DNA from: Shinella sp. SUS2
GTDB lineage: Bacteria > Pseudomonadota > Alphaproteobacteria > Rhizobiales > Rhizobiaceae
DNA: 64,000 nt
Assembly: GCF_001262505.1 (NCBI RefSeq)
Contig: NZ_KQ410726.1
Coordinates: forward strand, 124,001-188,000
Direction of reading: 5' to 3'
The notes beneath the pieces are model-generated. The model made no database searches. It was not told the DNA's origin and saw nothing but the letters and a program-made list of their open reading frames with translations. The stretch's first letter is position 1. Each line of letters begins with the position of its first letter. Positions 1 through 7,506 of this stretch are shown here, piece after piece. A program made the translations under genes and the position numbers.

Positions 1-712
1 GGCGGATGGCGTTGGCCCGGATCGTTGCCAGCGTTGCATCCGGATCGAAATGCGCGGCGGAATGAAAGGCGCCGCCGGCAAGCAGCGTCTCGGTCATCGC
101 ATAGAGCGCAAGGCCATGGGCGAGGGGGCCGGGGGCACAGGTGTCCAGCGCCCGGTCGATGCCGAAGAAGGGCGCGCCCGTGGCAAGGCTGACGCGCCAG
201 GAGCGCCGGTCGCGGATGATCGGCTTCGGATCGGCCGTCGTGCCCGAGGTGAAGACGATGAGGAACGGGTCGTCGTCGGCCCCTTCCGGCAGCACGGGCG
301 TGTCCAGCGCGGCGCTTTCGGCGATGACCCGCCGCGCACCGTCGCGCCGGCTCTCGATGGCAAGATCGGCGCCGTGGGCGGTGACGACGAGGTCGGGGTC
401 GATCTTGCCGATCAGGCGTGTACGCTGGGCTTCCGGCAGGTGCGGGTCGATCAGGGCGGCGCAATGGATGCCGGCCGTTGCGGCCGCAAAGGCGGCGGGA
501 AAGAGCGCGTGGTTGCCGGTCATGATCGCGACCAGCCGGGTTTTCGGCCCGATGGTGCTGCGGCCTTCGGGCGCGAGATCGCGGAAGGCCGCAAGGAACT
601 GCCGGGCCGTTGCCGCCAGTGCACCATAGGAAAGAACCCGGTCCTCCAGGTGGAAGGCCGGGTTCGAGGGGCTTTCGGCGGCGTGCCGTTCGAGGGCGCC
701 GGAAAGCGGCAT
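1..712 (-). CDS. AMP-dependent acyl-CoA synthetase, 3' part missing (runs off the window)
   Basis: The minus-strand frame starts with ATG at 712 and stays open to the window edge, so about 237 N-terminal residues are visible. It carries the adenylate-forming P-loop FTSGTTADPKP near residue 155, the ATP-binding signature of the ANL superfamily (acyl-CoA, aryl-CoA and related ligases). The C-terminal part that would help with substrate is outside the window. It begins only 4 bases after the bioY stop, so it is almost certainly cotranscribed with bioMNY. A BioY-ligase pairing also exists in Bacillus (yhfU-yhfT), so a role in activating a pimelate- or fatty-acid-like biotin precursor is a reasonable inference but not shown. 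The P-loop third glycine is replaced (TTAD rather than TTGx), a modest departure from consensus. Confidence 0.85.
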   Translation of the reverse strand, partial: MPLSGALERHAAESPSNPAFHLEDRVLSYGALAATARQFLAAFRDLAPEGRSTIGPKTRLVAIMTGNHALFPAAFAAATAGIHCAALIDPHLPEAQRTRLIGKIDPDLVVTAHGADLAIESRRDGARRVIAESAALDTPVLPEGADDDPFLIVFTSGTTADPKPIIRDRRSWRVSLATGAPFFGIDRALDTCAPGPLAHGLALYAMTETLLAGGAFHSAAHFDPDATLATIRANAIR

Positions 713-716
713 CGGC

Positions 717-1280
717 TCAGGCGCGCTGCGGCAGCAGCGGATAGCCGGCAAGCACCGCGCGGCCGGCCAGCATGGCGACGCAGGCCTTGATGATGTCGCC
801 GGGCACGAAGACCATCGAGGCGAGGGCCGTCTCGAAGAAGACCTTGCCGCTCATATAGGCCAGCCACGGAATGCCGAAGAGGTAGACGACCGCGATGCCG
901 CCGACGATCGAGGCGCCGAGGAAGGCGGCGAACTGGGTCAGCTCCGGCTGGTCTTCCTTCACGAAGCGCTCGGCGATGAGGCCGCAGACATAGGCGCCGA
1001 AGAACCAGCCGACGAGGTAGCCGGCGGTCGGGCCGGCAAAGACGGCTAGGCCGCCGCGCCCGCCCGACAGGACCGGCAGGCCGATGGCCACGAGCAGCAG
1101 CACGAGCAGCACGGCGGCCGCGCCGCGCTTTGCGCCGAGAATGCAGCCGGCGAGCATGACGCCGAGCGTCTGCGCGGTGATCGGCACCGGAATGAAGCCG
1201 AGCGTGATCGGCGGCAGCAGGCCCAGCACCACGATGATCGCGGCGAAGAGGGCGACGAGGACGATGTCTCTGGTGGTCAT
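717..1280 (-). CDS. bioY: BioY, biotin-binding S component of the ECF transporter
   Basis: The 187-residue integral membrane protein matches BioY, which captures biotin in the membrane and works with the BioM ATPase and BioN transmembrane partner. Hydrophobic helices alternate with short loops, and the N-terminal stretch with PVPITAQTLGVMLAG is a BioY hallmark. The ATG at 1280 is chosen because GGGGAA lies 7 bases upstream; a TTG at 1301 is in frame but poorly placed. It sits between bioN and the acyl-CoA ligase on the same strand, the third gene of a bioMNY operon as known from Rhizobium and Sinorhizobium. I see no BioR-type palindrome upstream of the operon. Confidence 0.95.
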   Translation of the reverse strand: MTTRDIVLVALFAAIIVVLGLLPPITLGFIPVPITAQTLGVMLAGCILGAKRGAAAVLLVLLLVAIGLPVLSGGRGGLAVFAGPTAGYLVGWFFGAYVCGLIAERFVKEDQPELTQFAAFLGASIVGGIAVVYLFGIPWLAYMSGKVFFETALASMVFVPGDIIKACVAMLAGRAVLAGYPLLPQRA

Positions 1281-1316
1281 GTCAGGTTCCCCGGTGGACA
1301 AAATTGGGTCGAATGC

Positions 1317-1922
1317 TTAGTGCCGCCGAAAGCCGCGCGCGTCAATCGCCATGGCGATCGTATCGGCGTCCTTCAGCGTCAGGATGATGAGCGGCACGAG
1401 AGTGGTCAAGGGCCGGACCGGCAGGCCGCGCGCCCGGTGGGCGTCGGTGATCTCGCCGTAGCGCGCGAAGATCTCCGGCACGAAGCGGATGACGAGGCCG
1501 ACCGCGAGGCTCACATCGGCCGCGCGCACGAAGCCGAAGCGTTCGAGCGGTGTCAGGAGCCGGGTGATCTCGTCCATGAAGGCGGAAATGGAGGTCGTGG
1601 CGGTGACGGCGGCAGCCAGCAGAACCAGTGCGCTCAGCCGGGAGAAGACAACCAGCGCCTCGTGCAGCGAATGGAAGGCATAGTTCGCGATTGCGACGAG
1701 GAGCACCGTGAAGAGCACGAAACGCACGCGCCGGAAGGCCTCGCGAAGACCAATGCCGGTCGAAAGGCAGAGGACGGCCGAAAGCCCGAGCGCCGGCACG
1801 AGGATGCGCAGGTCGGCAACGATAAAGAGCCCGATCGCGGCGGCGAAGAGCGTGAGCAGCTTGCCGCGCACCGGCATGCGGTGCAGCAGCGAGTCGCCCT
1901 CGATGTCGAGCCCGTTCAGCAT
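1317..1922 (-). CDS. bioN: BioN, energy-coupling factor transmembrane protein
   Basis: The 201-residue protein belongs to the CbiQ/EcfT family, the transmembrane subunit that couples the ATPase to the substrate-binding S component. Five or so hydrophobic segments are visible, and the coupling helix region near the C terminus carries ARGLPVRP, the Ala-Arg-Gly motif typical of EcfT proteins; a second Asp-Ala-Arg-Gly-Phe lies at the extreme C terminus. It overlaps the end of bioM by 7 bases, indicating translational coupling. It is short for EcfT proteins (often about 250 residues), as is usual for BioN. Confidence 0.93.
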   Translation of the reverse strand: MLNGLDIEGDSLLHRMPVRGKLLTLFAAAIGLFIVADLRILVPALGLSAVLCLSTGIGLREAFRRVRFVLFTVLLVAIANYAFHSLHEALVVFSRLSALVLLAAAVTATTSISAFMDEITRLLTPLERFGFVRAADVSLAVGLVIRFVPEIFARYGEITDAHRARGLPVRPLTTLVPLIILTLKDADTIAMAIDARGFRRH

Positions 1923-2596
1923 GCCGCGATCCCCCGATAGGCGCGGATCGCCTCGGCTGGCCGGTCGTCGGCCGCAAGCCGGCCCTCGTGGAACACCAGC
2001 ACCCGGTCGAACCCCTCCAGCAAGGCGAGATCGTGCGTGATGACGAGCACCTGTTCCGGCAGGCCCGCAACGGTGCGCTCGATGAGCGCGCGGTTCTTCA
2101 GGTCGAGCTGGTTGGTCGGCTCGTCGAGGATCAGGAGGTCCGGACCGGTGACGAGCACGCTGGCGATGGCGCCGAGCTGCGTCTCGCCGCCGGAAAGCTC
2201 GTGCACGCGCCGCCGTGCGAGATGGGATATGCCGAAGCGCGCGAGCACCGCCTCCGTCCGCGCCGCGATCTCTGCCTTGTCGAAGCCGCGGTTCTTGAGG
2301 CCGAAGGCGATGTCTTCGGCCAGGATCGGCAGGATCATCTGGTGCTGCGGGTTCTGGAAGATGAACCCGGTTTTCCCGCGCGCAGCCGCTTCGTCGGCCA
2401 CCGTGTCCAGCCCGGCGACCGTCACCGTGCCGCCCGTCGGCTTGACGAGGCCGTTGATCAGCCGCGCCATGGTGGTCTTGCCCGAACCGTTGAGCCCGAC
2501 GACGCCGATGCGCGGCTCGCTCAGGGCAAGCGTCAGCGGGTGCAGCGCGGTGCGTCCGGCATAGGTCACCGTTGCGGCGGAAAAGACGATATCCAA
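1916..2596 (-). CDS. bioM: BioM, ECF transporter ATP-binding protein for biotin uptake
   Basis: The 226-residue ABC ATPase has Walker A GLNGSGKTT near residues 34-42, a Q-loop around FIFQNPQHQ, signature ELSGGETQ and Walker B LLILDEPTNQLD followed by a switch His in ITHD. It powers BioNY-dependent biotin uptake at the inner membrane. The best start is a TTG at 2596 with GGGA about 10 bases upstream; no ATG is available before the conserved N-terminal strand. It is the first gene of the operon. The leader of about 180 bases to the divergent ycaQ-like gene must hold promoters in both directions. The signature reads LSGGE instead of LSGGQ, common in this subfamily. Confidence 0.93.
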   Translation of the reverse strand: MDIVFSAATVTYAGRTALHPLTLALSEPRIGVVGLNGSGKTTMARLINGLVKPTGGTVTVAGLDTVADEAAARGKTGFIFQNPQHQMILPILAEDIAFGLKNRGFDKAEIAARTEAVLARFGISHLARRRVHELSGGETQLGAIASVLVTGPDLLILDEPTNQLDLKNRALIERTVAGLPEQVLVITHDLALLEGFDRVLVFHEGRLAADDRPAEAIRAYRGIAAC

Positions 2597-2777
2597 AAGC
2601 GGGGTCCCGTTTCGTGGATGGTGGGGGAGCTATAGGCAATTCTACCGCATGTGCGAAGAGGTTTTCCGCGCCGGTCTGTTCGAAAAGCGACACTCGTGTG
2701 ACGGGCACAGCGGCCCGATCCCGCTTGGCCATCGAAAATATGTAGAACAAACCGAGAATATGTGTCTATCATCCACC

Positions 2778-3977
2778 ATGACGATTCTTCTCTCCAATGC
2801 CGAGGCCCGGCGCATCTTTCTCGCCCGCCAGGGTCTGAGCGCTCCGCCCGGCCGCCTGCTCGGCAAGGCGGACCTGCTGAACCTCATCCACGACATCGGC
2901 TTCGTGCAGGTCGACAGCATCGCCACCGTGGAGCGGGCGCATCACCAGATCCTGTTCTCGCGCAACCAGACCTATCGCCGCGAGCATCTGACGGCGCTGC
3001 TGGAGAAGGACGGCGACCTCTTCGAACACTGGACCCATGATGCCTCGGTCATCCCGAGCAGCTTCTTCCGCTACTGGAAACACCGGTTCCGCCGCAAGGA
3101 GGCCTCGATGGCCGAGCGGTGGCGCCGATGGCAGGGCGAGGGCTTCGACAAGGCGTTCGGCGAGACCTACGAGCGCATCGCCTCCGGCGGCGCGGTCCTT
3201 TCGCGGGACCTCAAGGCCGACGACCACAAATCCGGCGGCTGGTGGAACTGGCATCCGAACAAGACGGCGCTGGAATATCTCTGGCACACGGGCAAGCTGG
3301 CGATCGCCCGGCGCGAGAACTTCCAGAAGGTCTACGATCTCGTCGAGCGCGTGGTGCCGGCCCATCACCATGCGCCGGACGTCGAGCACGATGCCTTTGT
3401 CGACTGGGCCTGCCGCAGCGCGCTGGAGCGGTTGGGTTTTGCCACCCATGGCGAGATCGCCGCCTTCTGGGACCTCATCTCGCCGGAGGAGGCGAAGGCC
3501 TGGGTGGAGGACCATCGCGAGGAGCTGCGCCCGGTCTCGATCGAGCCGGCGGACGGCGGCAAGCCGCGCGCCTCGCACGCCTTTGCCGATTTCCCGGCCT
3601 GCCTTGGCAATGTGCCCGAACCGCCCGCCCGCCTGCGCGTGCTCTCGCCCTTCGATCCGCTGATCCGCGACCGAAACCGCACCGAACGGCTGTTCGGCTA
3701 TTTCTACCGCATCGAGATCTTCGTGCCGGAGCCCAAGCGGCAATATGGCTACTACGTCTTCCCGCTGCTCGAGGGCGACCGCCTTGTCGGCCGCATCGAC
3801 ATGAAGGCCGACCGCAAGGCCGGTACGCTCGACGTCAAGCGGCTGTGGTGGGAGCCGAAGGTCCGCGCCTCCGCCGGCAGGCAGGAGAAGCTTGAGGCAG
3901 AGCTGGCCCGCATTGCGAAGTTCGCGGGCGTGGAGACGGTGCGGTATCTGGACGGCTGGCGCGGGGACGCGGGTTAG
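2778..3977 (+). CDS. Winged-helix DNA glycosylase of the YcaQ/AlkX (HTH_42) family
   Basis: The 399-residue protein matches the HTH_42 family, whose studied members AlkZ (Streptomyces) and YcaQ/AlkX (E. coli) unhook alkyl interstrand crosslinks from DNA. Near residue 40 it has VQVDSIATVERAHH; the Gln-x-Asp within it matches the catalytic QxD motif of the AlkX branch rather than the QxQ of AlkZ, so crosslink repair is predicted. The C-terminal half carries the family's conserved LSPFDPLIRDR and GRIDMKADR segments. Start: ATG 2778 gives the usual N terminus; ATG 2760, six codons upstream, is also possible and neither has a strong Shine-Dalgarno. It is divergent from bioMNY and its stop overlaps the convergent membrane-protein gene by 4 bases. 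Confidence 0.85.
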   Translation: MTILLSNAEARRIFLARQGLSAPPGRLLGKADLLNLIHDIGFVQVDSIATVERAHHQILFSRNQTYRREHLTALLEKDGDLFEHWTHDASVIPSSFFRYWKHRFRRKEASMAERWRRWQGEGFDKAFGETYERIASGGAVLSRDLKADDHKSGGWWNWHPNKTALEYLWHTGKLAIARRENFQKVYDLVERVVPAHHHAPDVEHDAFVDWACRSALERLGFATHGEIAAFWDLISPEEAKAWVEDHREELRPVSIEPADGGKPRASHAFADFPACLGNVPEPPARLRVLSPFDPLIRDRNRTERLFGYFYRIEIFVPEPKRQYGYYVFPLLEGDRLVGRIDMKADRKAGTLDVKRLWWEPKVRASAGRQEKLEAELARIAKFAGVETVRYLDGWRGDAG

Positions 3978-4933
3978 GCCGTCACCGGCCGCCCGCCGAA
4001 GGCGGCTTTGCCCTTTTCCGCAAGCGCACGGAATTTTTCGGAGGCGCCCGTCAGCTTGGCGTCCCATTCCGGGTCGGGCACCTGGCCGCGGATCGTGTCG
4101 AAATACACGGCCATCAGCGCGGCGATCGCGAAGGGCTCCAGCACGGCGGCCTTGAAGGCCCAGGCGAAGACGATGGCGACGACGAAGCTGTAGCCCGCGA
4201 TCTCGCCCGGAAAGGCGTAGAGGACCGCACCGGCGGGGGCGAGGGCGAGGAGGAAGACGACGATCGACAGCACCCAGAGGAAGACGGCGAGCCAGACGGC
4301 GTTCTTCACCATCTTCAGGCCGTTCTGCGCGTAGAGCACGAGGCCGCGGCGGGCGCCGTCCCAGGCATTGTCGCTGTTCGTGCGGATGTTGTAGCCGAGG
4401 ATGATCTCGTCGACATAGGTCAGTGACAGGCGGATGACCGTGTTGGCGAAGCGGGCGATGGCGTCGAGCCCGGGGATCGGCAGGAAGGCGGCGACGCCGC
4501 CGATCAGCCCGGTAATGGCGGCGATGACGCCCTTGACGAGCTGGTCGAGTGCAAAGAGCACGTTGGCCTCGCCGAAACGGGCCGTGACGACCTCGCGGCC
4601 ATAGGTAACCTGGCCCTTGCCGTCCGGCAGCGCCTCGCCGTCGATCAGTTTGACGATGACGGCGATATGGGCGGCCTTGACCATGTAGAGCAGCCATTCG
4701 CGCGCCCAGTAGACGGCGGCGGCAATGAAGCCCATGCCGATGAAGCCGCCCCAGGCGGCGTAGGATTCCGGGCTTTCGCTGAGCGAGCCGACGCCGTAGC
4801 CGATGCCGGCTCCCGCGCCGGTTGCGAGGATGAAGGCGAGCGTGATGACGAAGTAGATCACCATCCGCAGGAGGATGAACGGCATGGTCCTGGCAAGGAT
4901 ACCGATGGTCCTGCCGATGCTGAAATCCCACAT
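3974..4933 (-). CDS. Polytopic membrane protein of unknown function
   Basis: The 319-residue protein has about six hydrophobic segments: two in the first 80 residues, one near 140-165, and three between 210 and 285. A hydrophilic tail of roughly 35 residues follows. Between the second and third segments lies a charged stretch, and the central part holds TYVDEIILGYNIRTNSDNAW, likely a conserved loop. I do not recognise a characterised family; similar proteins in rhizobia are annotated only as hypothetical membrane proteins. It is convergent with the glycosylase gene, overlapping it by 4 bases, and is separated from the downstream ribB by about 80 bases on the other side. A transport or envelope role is only a guess. 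Confidence 0.8.
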   Translation of the reverse strand: MWDFSIGRTIGILARTMPFILLRMVIYFVITLAFILATGAGAGIGYGVGSLSESPESYAAWGGFIGMGFIAAAVYWAREWLLYMVKAAHIAVIVKLIDGEALPDGKGQVTYGREVVTARFGEANVLFALDQLVKGVIAAITGLIGGVAAFLPIPGLDAIARFANTVIRLSLTYVDEIILGYNIRTNSDNAWDGARRGLVLYAQNGLKMVKNAVWLAVFLWVLSIVVFLLALAPAGAVLYAFPGEIAGYSFVVAIVFAWAFKAAVLEPFAIAALMAVYFDTIRGQVPDPEWDAKLTGASEKFRALAEKGKAAFGGRPVTA

Positions 4934-5016
4934 GCCCCGCCATCCCCCGAGAAAATCCCGCGATCCCCGATTGCCGCGTGAAACTCAGACGTTTCGGGGA
5001 AGCGGGATATTCGGTT

Positions 5017-6117
5017 TCAGCAGAGGTCGGTGGCGCTGATCTGGATGCCAAACCCTTCGAGGCCGACATAGTGGCGCTCGCGCGAGGCCATCAGGCGGAT
5101 CGACGTGATGCCGAGATCCTTCAGGATCTGCGCACCGAGGCCGATTTCCAGCCATTCGCTTTCGCGCGCCTGCGCCTCGTCGTGGCCCTCGCGGTCGTGT
5201 TTGCCCTTGCGCGCGGTGGAGGACTGGCCGACGCCGACGGACCCCTCGCGCAGATAGACGATCACGCCGCGGCCCTGTTCGGCGATGCGCTTCATGATCG
5301 CGTCGATCTGGCGGCTCGCACCAAAGACGTCACCGCCGACATTTTCGAGATGCAGGCGCACCGGAATGTCGACGCCGTCCCTGATGTCGCCGAAGACGAC
5401 GGCAAGGTGCTGCATCGGGTCCCAGGGCAGGGTGTAGGTCAGGGCCTTCGCCTTGCCGTAGGGCGTATCGATGTCGAAACCGTCGACCTGCTCGATCAGT
5501 GTTTCCTTGCGCTGGCGATAGGCGATGAGGTCGGCGACGGAGACCTGCTTGAGGCCGTGCTGCTCGGCAAAGCCTGCCACCTGCGGCCCGCGCATGACGG
5601 TGCCGTCGTCGTTGACGAGCTCGCTGATCACGCCGATCGGCGGCAGGCTTGCGAGCTTGCAGAGGTCGACCGCGGCTTCCGTGTGGCCGGAGCGCATGAG
5701 GACGCCGCCTTCGCGGGCGACGAGCGGGAAGATGTGGCCGGGGCGCACGAAGTCGGCGGCGCCGACATTGGGATTGGCGAGGTTGCGCACCGTCAGCGTG
5801 CGGTCGTCGGCCGAAATGCCCGTCGTCGTGCCGTGCTTGAAGTCGACCGAGACGGTGAAGGCGGTGGTGTGCGCCGAATCGTTTTCCGCCACCATGGCGT
5901 TGAGGTTGAGGCGCTTGGCCTCCTCGCGCGGCATGGGGGTGCAGACGATGCCGGAGGTGTGGCGCACGATGAAGGCCATCTTTTCGGGCGTGCAGTGCAC
6001 GGCGGCGACGATGAGGTCGCCCTCGTTCTCGCGGCCGTCGTCATCCATGACGACGACGATCTCGCCGGCCTCGAAGGCGCGGATGGCATCGACGACACGC
6101 TTCTGATCGTAGCTCAT
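5017..6117 (-). CDS. ribB: 3,4-dihydroxy-2-butanone-4-phosphate synthase fused to a degenerate GTP cyclohydrolase II domain (RibBX type)
   Basis: The N-terminal 210 residues form a full DHBP synthase, which turns ribulose 5-phosphate into the four-carbon riboflavin precursor. The acidic active-site loop DDDGRENEGD is at 25-34, and HTTAFTVSVD, RPGHIFPL and RSGHTEAAVDL follow. The C-terminal 150 residues resemble GTP cyclohydrolase II but lack its zinc cysteines: where active enzymes read ECLTGD...RCDCG, this one reads ENVGGD and ASRQIDAIM. The domain is therefore predicted inactive on GTP, as in the RibBX variant described in Proteobacteria, and a separate RibA should exist elsewhere. It follows aroC by 21 bases on the same strand, so the two are probably cotranscribed. 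No FMN riboswitch fits in that gap. Confidence 0.93.
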   Translation of the reverse strand: MSYDQKRVVDAIRAFEAGEIVVVMDDDGRENEGDLIVAAVHCTPEKMAFIVRHTSGIVCTPMPREEAKRLNLNAMVAENDSAHTTAFTVSVDFKHGTTTGISADDRTLTVRNLANPNVGAADFVRPGHIFPLVAREGGVLMRSGHTEAAVDLCKLASLPPIGVISELVNDDGTVMRGPQVAGFAEQHGLKQVSVADLIAYRQRKETLIEQVDGFDIDTPYGKAKALTYTLPWDPMQHLAVVFGDIRDGVDIPVRLHLENVGGDVFGASRQIDAIMKRIAEQGRGVIVYLREGSVGVGQSSTARKGKHDREGHDEAQARESEWLEIGLGAQILKDLGITSIRLMASRERHYVGLEGFGIQISATDLC

Positions 6118-6138
6118 GGCAGGCTCCTATTCAGCCGA

Positions 6139-7236
6139 TTATTTCAGGCGGCCGGTCTGGCCGCGATCGCGCAGGTAGTGGTCGGCAACGGCGCAGGCGA
6201 CCATTGCCTCGCCGATCGGCACGGCACGGATGCCGACGCAGGGATCGTGCCGGCCCTTGGTGCGCACGTCGACATTGTTGCCGTCCGAATCGATCGAGCG
6301 GCGCTCGGTGAGGATCGAGGAGGTCGGCTTGATGGCGAAGCGGGCGACGACCGGCTGGCCGGTGGAAATGCCGCCGAGAATACCGCCGGCGTGGTTGGAC
6401 AGGAAGATCGGATTGCCGTCATTGCCCATGCGCATCTCGTCGGCGTTGTCCTCGCCGGTGAGTTCGGCAGACGCAAATCCTTCGCCGATCTCGACGCCCT
6501 TGACGGCGTTGATCGACATGAGGAGGGAGGCGATGTCCTGGTCGAGCTTGCCGTAGATCGGTGCGCCGATGCCGGCGGGAACGCCCTCGGCGATCACTTC
6601 GACGACCGCGCCGATCGAGGAGCCCGCCTTGCGGATGCCGTCGAGATAGTCCTCCCACACGGGCACGATGGCAGGGTCGGGCGCGAAGAACGGGTTGTTG
6701 TTCACCTCGTTCCAGTCCCAGTTGCTGCGGTCGATCTTGTGTTTGCCGATCTGCACCAGCGCGGCGCGGACGGTGAGCCCCGGCACGACCTTGCGGGCAA
6801 GGCCGCCGGCGGCGACGCGGGCCGCCGTCTCGCGGGCGGAGGAGCGCCCGCCGCCGCGATAGTCACGGATGCCGTATTTGACGTCATAGGTGTAGTCGGC
6901 ATGGCCGGGGCGGTAGCGTTTCGCGATCTCGCCGTAGTCCTTGGAGCGCTGGTCGGTGTTCTCGATCAGCATGGAGACGGGCGTGCCCGTCGTGATCATC
7001 GTCTCGCCGTCGTCGTCCAGCATCACGCCGGAGAGCACCTTGACGAGGTCGTCCTCGCGGCGCTGCGTCACGAAGCGCGACTGGCCCGGCTTTCGCTTGT
7101 CGAGCCAGGCCTGCAGTTCGGCCAGCGTGAAGCGGATGCCGGGCGGGCAGCCGTCCACCACGCAGCCAAGCGCCGGCCCGTGGCTTTCGCCCCAGGTGGT
7201 GACGCGGAAGAGATGACCGAAGGTATTGTGCGACAT
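6139..7236 (-). CDS. aroC: Chorismate synthase
   Basis: The 365-residue cytosolic enzyme makes chorismate from EPSP using reduced FMN, the last shikimate step. Family signatures are [16 protein letters not shown] at 15-30, RPGHADYTY near 108, [10 protein letters not shown] near 125 and [13 protein letters not shown] near the C terminus. The ATG at 7236 gives the standard [11 protein letters not shown] start; the frame extends upstream but without homology. Downstream and 21 bases away lies ribB. The requirement of chorismate synthase for reduced flavin makes the aroC-ribB pairing functionally sensible. About 100 bases upstream on the coding strand lies a palindromic repeat element (7334-7498). 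Confidence 0.97.
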   Translation of the reverse strand: MSHNTFGHLFRVTTWGESHGPALGCVVDGCPPGIRFTLAELQAWLDKRKPGQSRFVTQRREDDLVKVLSGVMLDDDGETMITTGTPVSMLIENTDQRSKDYGEIAKRYRPGHADYTYDVKYGIRDYRGGGRSSARETAARVAAGGLARKVVPGLTVRAALVQIGKHKIDRSNWDWNEVNNNPFFAPDPAIVPVWEDYLDGIRKAGSSIGAVVEVIAEGVPAGIGAPIYGKLDQDIASLLMSINAVKGVEIGEGFASAELTGEDNADEMRMGNDGNPIFLSNHAGGILGGISTGQPVVARFAIKPTSSILTERRSIDSDGNNVDVRTKGRHDPCVGIRAVPIGEAMVACAVADHYLRDRGQTGRLK

Positions 7237-7333
7237 GAGCGGAACCGGACCCCACAGGAAAGTGCGACCTCTCTTAGTGGAAAAGGCGGGGTAGGGACAA
7301 GGGTTTCGCGCTTTTACCGTCAGGATGCCCAGT

Positions 7334-7498
7334 GATTGCCCCTCATTCCGCTGCCGCGACCTTCTCCCCGCAGGCGGGGAGAAGGGGCAAGGGGCGATGT
7401 TCTCCCCCACAACGATGCCGCTGTCTGGGGAGACCGGCGCGACACCCCCTTCGCCCCGCCTGCGGGGAGAAGGGGCCGGCAGGCGGATGAGGGGCGAT
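7334..7498. repeat. Palindromic intergenic element, copy A (full length, about 165 bp)
   Basis: The element is bounded by imperfect inverted repeats of about 20 bases (7338-7356 reads GCCCCTCATTCCGCTGCCG; 7476-7495 is nearly its reverse complement). Just inside each end is a GC-rich hairpin, CCTTCTCCCCGC / GCGGGGAGAAGG. The centre is less structured. Four further copies occur at 26141, 28511, 30103 and 52310. It sits between the end of the downstream GGDEF/EAL gene and the start of aroC, so it lies in or beside the aroC leader. Confidence 0.9.
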
Positions 7499-7506
7499 CC
7501 AGGCCC

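Noticed and set aside
2597..2777. BioR operator in front of bioMNY
   Set aside because: I searched the gap for TTATMKATAA-like palindromes and found none; biotin control may be absent or use another regulator.
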